Under the pieces are notes generated by a model. That model ran no database searches and was not told the DNA's origin. It saw only the letters and a program-made list of their open reading frames with translations. A stretch of DNA of 64,000 nucleotides from Betaproteobacteria bacterium (GTDB lineage Bacteria > Pseudomonadota > Gammaproteobacteria > Burkholderiales > JAEUOS01). Below, piece after piece: positions 42,001 to 49,905 of this stretch (the first letter of the stretch is position 1; each line of letters opens with the position of its first letter). The stretch spans positions 1 to 64,000 of the forward strand of contig JAQGMJ010000062.1 of assembly GCA_028292405.1 (NCBI GenBank), written 5' to 3'. Both the position numbers and the translations under genes were made by a program.

Positions 42001-44450
42001 ACACCTCGACGCAAAACGTGCCCGGCACCATCACCAACGGCACTGCCGGCGCCATCAGCCCGCTGGGTGCTGCGCAGGAAACCGTCACGGTCACCCTCAA
42101 CGGACCGACCAGCAGCGCGCCCAACATCAACTTCCTCGAGCAGACCGGGACCGCGGCGATTCGCGGCTTTAAATCAGTGATCAACAGTACGCGCCCGGGC
42201 CAGCAGCCGGCTGTGGGCGAGACCGTGGTCTGGACCATCAGCTACAAAAACGAGTCAGCCACCACCCAGCCGCTGCAGATCGCCGATGCGCTGCCGGCGG
42301 GCTTGAGTCGCATCGGCGCCCCGGCGCTGACCGTCTCCAGCTCCGGCGTCGTGACAGGCCTGGCGGTGAACGGCGCCTACGCCGGCACTGGCAACCTGCT
42401 GGCCGGCGGGGTCACCTTCGGCGCCGGCGCGGTGGTTACGGTCAACGTGCCGGCGGTTGTGCAGCCTGGCGCCAGCGGCATCCTGAAGAACCAGGGCAAT
42501 CCGCCGGGCAGCGCGGTGGCGGTCCCGACCAACCAGGTCGACAACACCACGCCCGGCCTGCCGGCCGGGGTGGTGGTACCGCCGAACAGCCTGCCGCAGC
42601 CTTCGCCGACCAATGCAAATGCAAACAACGGCGTGCCAACGCAGATCCAGATCGGTAGCAATCCGAACACCACCGCGGCTGTTTCCGGCACGGTCTGGCT
42701 GGACAACAACAGCAACCGTTCGCGCGACGGCGGCGACCAGCTGCTCGGCGGCTGGGGCGTGGCGATCTACAACTCCGCCGGCCAGTTGGTGCCTTGCGTG
42801 AAAAGCGGCGGCACCGGCATACCCAACACCACCACCGATTGCGTGGTCCTGCCCAACGGCCAGTCGCTGTTCAAGACCGACGCCAGCGGCAACTACGGCG
42901 CCAACGGCCTGGTGCCGGGCAACTACACCATCAAGTTCTACGATGCCACCAACACCACCAATCCGACCATCGTCTACGGCACGCCGCTCAACGGCGCGAA
43001 TAACCCGAACTCTAGGGTCGCCACCACCCGAGACGCGCTGAACATCACCCTGGCGCCGGGGCAGAACATTCCCGAGCAGGATCTGCCGCTGGACCCCTCG
43101 GGCGTGGTCTATGACTCCGGCAGCCGCTCGCCGATTCCCGGCTCCACGGTGCAACTGTGCGGCCCGGCCGGTTTCAACCCCGCCGTCATGCTGGTCGGCG
43201 GCGGCGGCTACACCGTCACCGGCAACTGCGCTTCGATGGTCACCGGCGCCACCGGCCTGTATCAGTTCCTGCTGACCTCAACCGCACCGGCCGGCACCTA
43301 CACGCTCAACGCCACCGCGGCCGGCCACCTGCCCACGGCTTCCACGGCGATCCCGCCATCGCCAGGCCCGCACACGCCGGCAGGCCCCTCGCCGGTGCGC
43401 ATACAGGCGCAGGCCGGCCCGCCCACGGGCGGCGCGCCGACCACCTACTACCTGGCGTTCAACCTCGCCCCCGGCATGCCGGACGTGATCCATAACCACA
43501 TCCCGCTAGACCCGTCCGGCGGCGGCGCGCTGTTCCTGCAAAAGGCGGTGGACCGCGACACGGTGGAACTCGGCGACTCGCTGCAATACACCCTGCGCAT
43601 CAGCGCGCCCAACGGCGGCGCCACCAATGGGCACATCACCGACCATCTGCCGGCGGGTTTCCGCCTGATTCCCGGCACGGTGATCATCAACAGCACCAAG
43701 GCGCCGGACCCTGTCGGCGCGCCCGGGCCGAATCTCGATTTCAATGTCGGCAGCCTGACGGTGGCGGGAACCATCACCACCGTTACCTACCGCGTGCGGG
43801 TCGGCGTCGGCGCGCAACAGGGCGACGGCATCAACCGCGCCAGCGCCACCGCGACCATCGGCGGGGTGACGGTACGTTCGAACAATGCGCAGGCCAGGGT
43901 GAAGATCACCAGCGGCGTATTCTTCCAGGAAGCCTGCGTGGTCGGCAAGATCTTCATCGATTGCAACAACAACGGCATCCAGGACCGCGAAGAACTGGGC
44001 ATCCCCGGCGTGCGCTTCTACCTGCAGGACGGCACCTACCTGATCTCCGATGTCGAGGGCAAGTACAGCTACTGCGGCCTGCCGGCGCGCACCGCGGTGA
44101 TGAAGGTCGACGGCAGCACCTTGCCGCTGGGCTCGCAACTGGTGACCTCGAGCAACCGCAACGCGCTCGACCCCAACAGCCTGTTCCTCGACCTGCAGAT
44201 GGGCGAGCTGCACCGCGCCGACTTCATCGAAGGCTCCTGCGGCCCCGGCATTGTCGAGCAGACCAAGGCGCGCCAGTCCAAGGGCATGGTGGTCTCGCCG
44301 ATCCCGGAGAAAAAGCCGCAGCCCAAACTGATCTTCGAGTCCGGCTCGATCCGCGATTCGGTACCGGGGGAGCGCGACGACATCATGCGCTCGTGCAGCG
44401 GAGGGCAGTGCACCGCGCCTGCGTCCGGCGTGACGGGAGGTGCGAAATGA
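36003..44450 (+). CDS. Giant exported surface protein with DUF11 and SdrD B-like repeats (2815 residues)
   Basis: A long signal region ends in an export signal (VAILPVLFTLCAGLAW, then AAQAA near residue 59). Ten DUF11-type Ig-like repeats fill about residues 60-1409, each with a Lys near its start (VSKTF, LTKGF, LSKAF and similar), a DTLPAGL-type motif and a Cys pair. Five SdrD B-like domains follow (about 1410-2050), with calcium-loop motifs such as YRDDNNNG, FFDANNNG and FADTNLNG. An eleventh DUF11 (2052-2224), two more B-type domains, a twelfth DUF11 (about 2509-2640) and a last B domain (FIDCNNNGIQDREELG) come next. The C-terminus, after NALDPNSLFLDLQMGELHRADF, has no sortase motif, autotransporter barrel or retention signal I recognise. 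GTG 36003 has AGGGGGA upstream. It overlaps the barrel gene by 4 bp. A cell-surface adhesin or coat is inferred. Confidence 0.9.
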   Translation: MGLSSSFRGVGEALCAVFERSRLKGKSPVERAPLQRVAILPVLFTLCAGLAWQSAAQAAVALSADFTPTTIIQGDRTRLTITIQNNGQSVLTGATLVDDLPTQIRFYPPSSPGYVAPATTCPAGTVTPVSGAIDELQFSGGQIPAAPLNGVIQCTVSVDVTSTVNVGAGNTATYTNQIAANQYSDDTPQNATSPLSNSLNVTGLAAPTVSKTFGTSPLTQGNNSTVAITLSNLSASVLGLTTFTDTLPANLTVASVTAAACSGGVVTNTAGSVTLTGGSIPANGSCAVNFVVTGVLPAATTSQNGTNTFAAGAVGNTRGLTSPAASTNIRVDSPIVLTKGFSPSPLSSGLNATFTAHIQNNSSAGLTNVGLSDIVGGAWPTQVANVPASLGAGNLGAGCVGGSIVAGPGNKGFTLSGASIAASATCDITFAVTSSTVGVWHNDIPNGAVTSTQNFYSPAASATLDVRDTSLAVSKSVSPTSVSAGDIVTFTVNIESFSTSPQSNVTFIDTLPGGMLLVDGSVTNGINPVLSGAGCTGLAQAGSAAAPQFTLNIPAADADGLTCTVKFTARVPASATPGVTTFINSLPVGSVGNGGVSNTAAAAAGTLSVLQPLTVSKTFDGVTNQALSQGSPSVLEIILTNNNYSALTGVAFTDTLPTAPGQIRVANPPNATSTCGGTLTANAGDTAIVLAGGNIGGRSAAGPSFAPGTCSIRVSVVGGAVGTHTNTIPVGAITAQGTIAGTAGVAVANTNQAQATLKYDAALTVAKSFLTDPVTSGGSSRVRIVLGNTGNGVLNNVAVTDPLPAGLLVATPPNASSTCAGPIAITAAAGANSAQLTGASVPSGANCEFLFDVVTSTGVDSINTIPIGGATADGGVASTNAASATLHKSISGLVLSKAFNPTTLSSPGQPSVMTITITNNGGVGLTNLGIIDNMPAGMQVAAVPNASTTCPGGIVGGAAAATSVALSNGTLAGGGASCTVQIEVTSLVVGTLTNTLPAGIVTDNQGVSNAAPFSANLSALAALGVQKSFNPPSVPPNTRSRLTVQVNNSLVIPLTGVSGTDNLPAGLTVAVPPNTSTTCTGATVSTTATAVSFIGASVAAGANCQVQVDVIATAVGAYDNFIPGGSLVANGGTVTNPNPGVHAILNVLTPPTISKAFTAAVVNPGQPNRLTVTINNPNATRPLTNLSLKDTLPAGLFVAPVPNASTTCAGGSVSAISSATSAQMAGATIAAGASCTFQFDTISNVAGLYTNTIPAGSITTSEGVTNPDPAIAQVQVLTPPGVTKSFSPPSITSGGTSRLTITLSNPTSSAQTLTADLNDTLPTNVTVAGAPAIGGSCTTASISIQSASTVVRYANGASIPAGGCTIQVNVTGTVAGTYNNTIPAGALHTNVGVNPDPAVAPLVISDLGAISGLVYRDDNNNGLHATAEPPIAGVTVTLSGPVSLTTTTDAAGNYLFSGLPAGVYTVTETQPAAYLNGKTTAGTITGAGGGTAGTASGPGVAPSAISTITLGSSGGPTPVIGSSIDNNFGELVGSDISGFVYRDDDNNGIKGGSEPALAGVAIALTGNDDLGNAVNLTTNTAADGSYSFNGLRPSGAGGYLITEGAQPAGTDNGMITPGTVVDKTLNTNTGTPGTRVIAPGVGTSAITGLGLPANARSPNNNFGEISNSRTISGRIFTDNNADGAANGADAGVGAGATGANNVAQSLTLTGTDLNGNPVTATTTSDASGNYSFANLPPSNPAGYTITCTTCNPPAGFVNSAGPLAYPGSTGGTAAGTQAAPAITGINLAGASIISVNNNFTKVPPGQQISGRMFFDANNNGLFDTPADIGLSGQTVELRDNTTSALVKTTTTDANGFYAFTGVAPGTYKIVEPTQPAGTADGKTQAGTVNGVATGTATAQNTTPSTITGVLVGAGQSGANYNFPEIATVSLGGRVFADTNLNGNFDGGDVALQGVVMQLTGTDNFGNAVSRFIGTDVNGQYSFTGLLPGTYTVTENQPSGYTSTQNVPGTITNGTAGAISPLGAAQETVTVTLNGPTSSAPNINFLEQTGTAAIRGFKSVINSTRPGQQPAVGETVVWTISYKNESATTQPLQIADALPAGLSRIGAPALTVSSSGVVTGLAVNGAYAGTGNLLAGGVTFGAGAVVTVNVPAVVQPGASGILKNQGNPPGSAVAVPTNQVDNTTPGLPAGVVVPPNSLPQPSPTNANANNGVPTQIQIGSNPNTTAAVSGTVWLDNNSNRSRDGGDQLLGGWGVAIYNSAGQLVPCVKSGGTGIPNTTTDCVVLPNGQSLFKTDASGNYGANGLVPGNYTIKFYDATNTTNPTIVYGTPLNGANNPNSRVATTRDALNITLAPGQNIPEQDLPLDPSGVVYDSGSRSPIPGSTVQLCGPAGFNPAVMLVGGGGYTVTGNCASMVTGATGLYQFLLTSTAPAGTYTLNATAAGHLPTASTAIPPSPGPHTPAGPSPVRIQAQAGPPTGGAPTTYYLAFNLAPGMPDVIHNHIPLDPSGGGALFLQKAVDRDTVELGDSLQYTLRISAPNGGATNGHITDHLPAGFRLIPGTVIINSTKAPDPVGAPGPNLDFNVGSLTVAGTITTVTYRVRVGVGAQQGDGINRASATATIGGVTVRSNNAQARVKITSGVFFQEACVVGKIFIDCNNNGIQDREELGIPGVRFYLQDGTYLISDVEGKYSYCGLPARTAVMKVDGSTLPLGSQLVTSSNRNALDPNSLFLDLQMGELHRADFIEGSCGPGIVEQTKARQSKGMVVSPIPEKKPQPKLIFESGSIRDSVPGERDDIMRSCSGGQCTAPASGVTGGAK

Positions 44451-47400
44451 GCGCCCTCGTGATGAAACGGATTGCCGCCGCCATGCTCGCGGTAACCCTG
44501 GCGGCCCAGGGGCTGCCGGCCTACGCGCAGAACAGCAGCGATGCCGCTGCCGCCGGTGCGCCGGCCAGCGCGGCGCCCGACGCCACCCCCGGCGTGGCCA
44601 TGCCGCAGGCGCCCGCGCCGTTGCCCGCGCCCGCCGCCGTGCCGGTTCCGACGCCTGCGGTGCCCAACGCCACCGTGCCTTATGGCGGCGAGCCGCAGCC
44701 GCCGCTGTTCGACAAAGGGGCCTCGCCCGACCAAGCGCCATCGCCCGTTAAGGTGCCGGCCGCGCAGCCGAACGACCCCTGTCCCTGCGACGCCAACGGC
44801 AAGCCCGGCAGTGGCCGCTTCGATGCGCTCGACTCGCGTCCGGCGCTGACCTCCGGCAATTCCAACTTGCCGGCGCCGGTCACCTCCAGCCGCCTGCCCG
44901 ACCTGCTGCGCTCGGTGTCGCTGCCTGATACCGGCAAGATCGTGATGGAAATCGAGCGCGACAACATCCCGGCCGACGGCCAGACCATGGTGCCGATGAC
45001 CATCCGCCTGTACGGCGCCGACGGCAAGCCCTACACCGCCGCCACCGAGGTGCTGCTGAAGACCACCCGGGGCCGTCTGCGCCGCCCCGACGCCTCGCCG
45101 ATCGAGGCGCCGCGCAACGACCTGCGCCTGTCGGTCAAGGGCGGGGAGGCGGTGGTCTACATCATCACCACGCACGAGCCGGGCGATGCGCAACTGATCG
45201 CGCAATCCGGCAACGTGGTGGTGCAGGGCAAGATGACGATGTTGCCGGACCTGCGGCCGATGCTCGCCGTCGGCGTGGTCGAGGGCGCCTTCAACCTGCG
45301 CTCGATCGATGCCAGCAAGCTGGCGCAGCCGCGCAGCAACGACGCCTTCGAACTGGAAATCAAGCGCATGCACCCGTTCGGCGCCGGCGACGGCAAGGCC
45401 GAGCTGGGCGCGCGCAGCGCTTTCTTCCTCAAGGGCATGGTCAAGGGCGACTACCTGCTGACCCTGGCCTACGATTCGGAGAAGGACGTGCGCAACGTGC
45501 AGTTCCGCGACATCAACCCGGACCAGTTCTACCCGATCTACGGCGACTCCTCGATCAAGGGTTTCGACGCGCAAAGCAGCCAGCGCCTCTATGTGCGGGT
45601 CGACAAGGGCAAGTCCTTTTTCCTCTACGGCGACTTCAGCACGGCTTCGACCACGCCGGCGCGCCAGCTCGGCAGCTACAGCCGCACCATCACCGGGGCG
45701 AAGGAGCATTACGAGAACGAGGTGATTTCCGCCAACGTCTGGGCGACGCGCGACAACGCCACCCGCATCGTGGACGAGCAGCCGGCGCGCGGCACCTCGG
45801 GCCCGTATGCGCTCACCAGCAACCAGGGCATTTCCGGTTCCGAGCGGGTCGAGATATTGACGCGCGACCGCAACCAGCCGGCGATCATCCTCACCTCGGT
45901 GGACATGGTGCGCTTCTCCGACTACGAGTTCGAGCCCTTCTCCGGCAGCATCATCTTCAAGGCGCCGGTGCCTTCGGTGGACGCCAACCTGAACCCGATC
46001 TCCATCCGCGTCACCTATGAGGTGGACCAGGGCGGGCCGAAGTTCTGGCTCGGCGGCGTCGACGGGCAGTGGAAGATTTTCCCCGGTGTGGAAATCGGCG
46101 GCAGCGTGGTCGAGGACCGCAACCCCACCGACCTGTACCGCCTGGCCAGCGTCAACTCGACCGTGCGCCTGGGCAGCAACACCTATGTCGTCGGCGAGTA
46201 CGCGCGCTCCAACCATGAACTGCTGGGTGAGCTGGGCCGCGGCGACGGCAAGCGCATCGAGCTGCGCCACAAAAGCGAGAACCTGGAAGGGCGCCTGTAC
46301 TACGGCATGACCGACAAGACCTTCGACAACATCGCCTCGCAACTCAACGGCGGTCGTGCCGAGGGCGGCGCCGTCGGCAGCTACAAGATCACCAACAGCT
46401 TGTCGGCGCGCGTCGACGCCTACACCACCGAAGACAAGGTCAGCGAAGCCAAGCAGGAGTCCGGCTATTTCGGCCTGCGCTGGAAGGCCACCGAGCGCTG
46501 GGGCTTCGGCCTGGGCTACCGCCATGTGAATAACAGCGGCGGCCCGGTCAACGCCGCCTCGGTGCCTGGCTACTCCACGTTGCCGAACCAGCCCGGTTTC
46601 ACGCCGACGCAGATCAGCGCGCCGCTGTTCGCCGCCCAGCCGGGCCAGGTGATCAGCTTCAATGCGGTCTCGCTTTCCGCCGACGTGCAGGTGACTGACC
46701 GGCTCAAGCTGCTGGGCGAGTTCGAGCAGGACGTCGAGCAAAGCAGCCGCAAGCGCTATACCTTCGGCGGCGACTATCGCCTGAACGACCAGTACCGCGC
46801 CTACGGCCGCGCCGAGATCGCCGATGGACTCGGCGGGATCAACGGCCTGGGCGTGCCGGACTCGCGCCAGCGCGCGGCGGTGGCGGGCATCTCGAGCAAC
46901 TACATGAAGGGCGGCGAGATGTTCAACGAATACCGCCTGCGCGACGCCATCGACGGCCGTACCGCGATGAACGCCACCGGCCTGCGCAACACTTATATGG
47001 TGGCCGAAGGCATGCGGATCAACGTCGGCGCGGAGCATCAGGCGACCCTCTCCGGCATCAACGCCACCGCCAATGCGATCACCGGCGCGCTCGACCTCAC
47101 CTACAACCCGCGCTGGCGCGCCTCGGCCCGCCTGGAGTTCCGCCAGGACCCGAACTTCAACAACTACCTGTCGACCACGGCCTTTACCGCCAAGGTGGAC
47201 CGCGACTGGTCGCTGCTGACGCGCAACGAGTACCTGTACAACGCCTCGCGCGACCCGACCGTGGCCTCGACGCTGCAGGACCGCTTCCAGATCGGCGGCG
47301 CCTACCGTGATACGGACACCAACAAGGTCAACGCGCTGATGCTCTACGAGATGCGCTACCAGATGACCAACCCCCAGCCCGGCTACTACGAGCGCCTGTC

Positions 47401-47875
47401 GCACGTCATCTCGGGCAACATCGACTACCACCCGAGCCGGCCGCTGTGGCTCAACGGCCGCGTCGCGGCCAAGTGGGTGGGCGAGCATTTCGACGGCGAC
47501 GTCTACTCCTCCTATACCGCCATGCTGGTCGGCGGTCGGGCGGTCTACGACCTCACCGAGAAGTGGGACATCGGCGCCCAGGCCAACGTGATGTACAGCC
47601 CGCAGGGCCACAGCACGCAGACCGCCATCGGCGTCGAGGCCGGTTACCTGCTGCGCCAGAATCTCTGGGTCACCGCCGGCTTCAACTTCACCGGCTTCTC
47701 CGACCGCGAGCTCGATGGCGCCGGCTACACCAATCGCGGCATCTATATCCGCCTGCGCTTTAAGTTCGACGAAAATCTGTTCCACGGCGACGACCCGGTG
47801 GTCAACCGGTCACTCACGCCGATGAACGCCAGCCCCGTGCCCGCCAGCGAAGTGCTGCCGTCTTCCAGGAAATAA
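44447..47875 (+). CDS. Outer-membrane protein: Ig-like domain plus large beta-barrel
   Basis: The 1142-residue protein has a signal peptide (AAAMLAVTLAAQGLPAYAQ, ending near residue 28), a Pro/Ala linker (about 30-155) and an invasin-like Ig domain (about 164-265: MEIERDNIPADGQTMVPMTI). From about 270 a long run of alternating beta strands follows (AFFLKGMVKGDYLLTLAYDS, FYPIYGDSSIKGFDAQSSQR, LYVRVDKGKSFFLYGDFS). The last strand, GIYIRLRFKFDENLF near residue 1112, looks like an outer-membrane beta-signal but is followed by a 29-residue tail. The ATG overlaps the stop of the giant protein (ATGA) and has GGGAGG upstream, so the two are made together. It could anchor or export the giant protein; that role is inferred from coupling alone. 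Confidence 0.85.
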   Translation: MSALVMKRIAAAMLAVTLAAQGLPAYAQNSSDAAAAGAPASAAPDATPGVAMPQAPAPLPAPAAVPVPTPAVPNATVPYGGEPQPPLFDKGASPDQAPSPVKVPAAQPNDPCPCDANGKPGSGRFDALDSRPALTSGNSNLPAPVTSSRLPDLLRSVSLPDTGKIVMEIERDNIPADGQTMVPMTIRLYGADGKPYTAATEVLLKTTRGRLRRPDASPIEAPRNDLRLSVKGGEAVVYIITTHEPGDAQLIAQSGNVVVQGKMTMLPDLRPMLAVGVVEGAFNLRSIDASKLAQPRSNDAFELEIKRMHPFGAGDGKAELGARSAFFLKGMVKGDYLLTLAYDSEKDVRNVQFRDINPDQFYPIYGDSSIKGFDAQSSQRLYVRVDKGKSFFLYGDFSTASTTPARQLGSYSRTITGAKEHYENEVISANVWATRDNATRIVDEQPARGTSGPYALTSNQGISGSERVEILTRDRNQPAIILTSVDMVRFSDYEFEPFSGSIIFKAPVPSVDANLNPISIRVTYEVDQGGPKFWLGGVDGQWKIFPGVEIGGSVVEDRNPTDLYRLASVNSTVRLGSNTYVVGEYARSNHELLGELGRGDGKRIELRHKSENLEGRLYYGMTDKTFDNIASQLNGGRAEGGAVGSYKITNSLSARVDAYTTEDKVSEAKQESGYFGLRWKATERWGFGLGYRHVNNSGGPVNAASVPGYSTLPNQPGFTPTQISAPLFAAQPGQVISFNAVSLSADVQVTDRLKLLGEFEQDVEQSSRKRYTFGGDYRLNDQYRAYGRAEIADGLGGINGLGVPDSRQRAAVAGISSNYMKGGEMFNEYRLRDAIDGRTAMNATGLRNTYMVAEGMRINVGAEHQATLSGINATANAITGALDLTYNPRWRASARLEFRQDPNFNNYLSTTAFTAKVDRDWSLLTRNEYLYNASRDPTVASTLQDRFQIGGAYRDTDTNKVNALMLYEMRYQMTNPQPGYYERLSHVISGNIDYHPSRPLWLNGRVAAKWVGEHFDGDVYSSYTAMLVGGRAVYDLTEKWDIGAQANVMYSPQGHSTQTAIGVEAGYLLRQNLWVTAGFNFTGFSDRELDGAGYTNRGIYIRLRFKFDENLFHGDDPVVNRSLTPMNASPVPASEVLPSSRK

Positions 47876-47912
47876 CCGCGATGCCAGTCAACCAGATCGA
47901 CGAGACCCGCAC

Positions 47913-48944
47913 ATGAACCGCTTGAACCTCTCCCGCCCCCTCACGGCGCTGGGCGCCGCCTTGCTGCTCGGCGCCTGCACCCAGAGCGGCAGTCTGCGCC
48001 CCGGCGCACTGCCGCCCTATGCGGCGCCGGACCGCATCACCGAGCAGGCGATCAACACCGACTACGAGTCGATCGAGATGCTGCAGACACGCCTGGCGCT
48101 GCTCAACCGCAACGGCGCGGTGCCGACCTCGAACTACAACTGGGCGAAGGCGCAATGCTGGCTCGACATGGCGCGCCACAACTATCACGAGAACGACCGC
48201 ACCGGCACCATCGAGTCGGCGCTGCAGCAGTCGGCCACGCTGGTCAAGGGCCTCGAATCCAAGATAAAAATCCCCAGCGATACGCCGCTGATCCCCGAGA
48301 GCGTGAAAATCCGCGACGACCTGTGGGCGAAGGCGCAGAGCTACAAGACCAGCCCGCAGTTCGGCTGCGTCGAGCCGCAGGTGGCCTGCTACGAAGTGCA
48401 ACTAGTGTGGATGGGGCAGGAATACAGCGAGGGTGGCTGGCGCCATGCGAACTCCTATATCGGCATCGCCGAGCAGATGTCGCAAAACATCGAGCAGCGC
48501 ATGGCCTCCTGCGCGCCCCCGCCCGTGGCCGCCCCCAAGCCGGCGCCGCAACCGGTGGTGGAAAAGCTCGATCTCGGCGCCGACGCGCTGTTCGCCTTCG
48601 ACAAGTTCGGCCGCGACAACATGCTGCCCGCCGGCCGCGCCAGGCTGGAAGTATTCGCCGAGAAAGTCAAGCTGCTTTCCAAGGTCGATTCGATCAGCGT
48701 TGTCGGCCACACCGACCGTCTGGGCAGCGAGTCGTACAACCAGGCGCTGTCGCAGCGCCGCGCCGATACCGTCAAGGCTTATCTGGTGTCGCTGGGTGTG
48801 CCCGCGTCCCTGATCACCGCGGAAGGCCAGGACGGCAAGAATCCGGTGCAGCAGTGCGACGACAAGCGACGTGCCGAGCTGATCGCCTGCCTGCAGCCGA
48901 ACCGGCGCGTCGAGATCGAGCTCAAGGGCTGGCTCAAGCCGTAA
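47913..48944 (+). CDS. OmpA-domain lipoprotein
   Basis: The 343-residue protein has a lipoprotein signal with lipobox (ALGAALLLGAC, Cys about residue 22). A helical N-terminal domain follows (about 40-215, with ALLNRNGAVPTSNYNWAKAQ and CWLDMARHNYHENDRTGTIE), then a Pro/Ala hinge and a C-terminal OmpA domain (about 228-340). The peptidoglycan-binding motif reads SISVVGHTDRLGSESYNQAL then SQRRADTVKAYLVSLGV. It would be fixed to a membrane by lipid and hold the peptidoglycan. It starts 37 bp after the barrel gene and is the third member of the surface cassette, probably tying the barrel and giant protein to the cell wall. Confidence 0.9.
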   Translation: MNRLNLSRPLTALGAALLLGACTQSGSLRPGALPPYAAPDRITEQAINTDYESIEMLQTRLALLNRNGAVPTSNYNWAKAQCWLDMARHNYHENDRTGTIESALQQSATLVKGLESKIKIPSDTPLIPESVKIRDDLWAKAQSYKTSPQFGCVEPQVACYEVQLVWMGQEYSEGGWRHANSYIGIAEQMSQNIEQRMASCAPPPVAAPKPAPQPVVEKLDLGADALFAFDKFGRDNMLPAGRARLEVFAEKVKLLSKVDSISVVGHTDRLGSESYNQALSQRRADTVKAYLVSLGVPASLITAEGQDGKNPVQQCDDKRRAELIACLQPNRRVEIELKGWLKP

Positions 48945-49082
48945 GACTGCCTATATCGCCATCCTGGGCGAAAACATCCTTTCAGCGGTTTGGCTTCTTG
49001 TATGCGAAACTGACGTTGCCGCACGTCCCTCTGTCCGGAAATGGAGGGAGTGCCAAGCGAAAGCGATGTCAAGGGGATGCCG

Positions 49083-49445
49083 ATGCAATCCGCGATTCAG
49101 AGTTATCACGCACACGTCTACTACGATCCGAACACCGATTCGAAAGCCGAGGCTACGCGTTTGCGCGACGCCATCGCGGAACAGTTCGCGACCCGGCTTG
49201 GGCGCTGGCACGATGTTCCGGTCGGGCCGCACACCCAGGCGATGTATCAGGTCGCATTTGCCGTGGACGTGTTTCCCGGCATCGTGCCGTGGATGATGCT
49301 CAATCGCGGGCCGTTGACCATTCTGGTTCATCCCAATACCGGCCGTCCCAAAGCGGACCACCTGCATCACGCCCTATGGATGGGGGCCGTCCTCCCCATC
49401 AAGGAAGATGTTTTGCCGGAAATCGAGGAGAGCAGCGCTCCTTGA
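49083..49445 (+). CDS. DOPA 4,5-dioxygenase family protein
   Basis: The 120-residue protein matches the small DOPA-dioxygenase-like family, known from fungal and plant extradiol dioxygenases and common in proteobacteria with unknown substrate. Histidine-rich segments SYHAHVYYDPN, ILVHPNTG and KADHLHHALWMG supply likely iron ligands. ATG 49083 is chosen because AAGGGG lies 6-7 bases upstream; ATG 49077 and ATG 49041 are in frame but less well placed. It stands alone after the surface cassette and before the tRNA. Confidence 0.82.
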   Translation: MQSAIQSYHAHVYYDPNTDSKAEATRLRDAIAEQFATRLGRWHDVPVGPHTQAMYQVAFAVDVFPGIVPWMMLNRGPLTILVHPNTGRPKADHLHHALWMGAVLPIKEDVLPEIEESSAP

Positions 49446-49905
49446 TGCGGCATGATCGTCAATGAAGTGCAAGGCCTGCGCGGCCACCGGCGGCGGAGCC
49501 AGGCATGGCGTGGCGATCAAAGGGTAGGCGTGGTCTTGGTCGACGGGCCATCATGCACTTGACGATTCCGCGTATTCGCGTATCTTGGGAACCAGCAGCC
49601 GTGTCTTTTGTTTGCATCCAATGACGTCCCGCGCGGCCGCTTTCTTTTAACATCGTCAAATGTGCCGGGTGGTCAACGTATTACCATGACACCGGGCCAA
49701 TACGACACGGGGCCAATACAAATGTGGTCGGATGGAACACTTCCCCGACCACAGTTGTAGTTGAAGATTTTCTTTTTTTATCAGGTTTTATCAGGTCGGC
49801 GAAAATGCAGCGGTGCAATTTTCGATTTAAGCCCGTTATTTACCGTTGTTTGCCACGCAACCAACGCCGGGATACGTGCATCGGCCGGTTCTTTGTGTTG
49901 GTTAA
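49446..49905. other. Gene-free stretch before tRNA-Arg, with short repeats
   Basis: No gene is supported in these 460 bp. An inverted repeat TGTGGTCGG / CCGACCACA (49723-49731 and 49745-49753, 13-nt loop) and a direct repeat GGGCCAATAC (49694-49703 and 49710-49719) are visible. The part from about 49755 to 49860 is AT-rich. It lies downstream of the minus-strand tRNA, a common place for integration remnants, but no integrase or attachment repeat is visible. Confidence 0.5.

Noticed and set aside
36180..44200. Many near-identical short DNA repeats within the giant gene, at first sight like a repeat array
   Set aside because: They follow the coding periodicity of DUF11 and SdrD B modules; no constant repeat with unique spacers of CRISPR type exists.
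44069..47785. 1238-codon open frame on the minus strand opposite the barrel gene
   Set aside because: It mirrors the codon bias of the plus-strand gene, has no signal or recognisable domain, and lacks a ribosome-binding site. Several long antisense frames in 36-44 kb have the same explanation.
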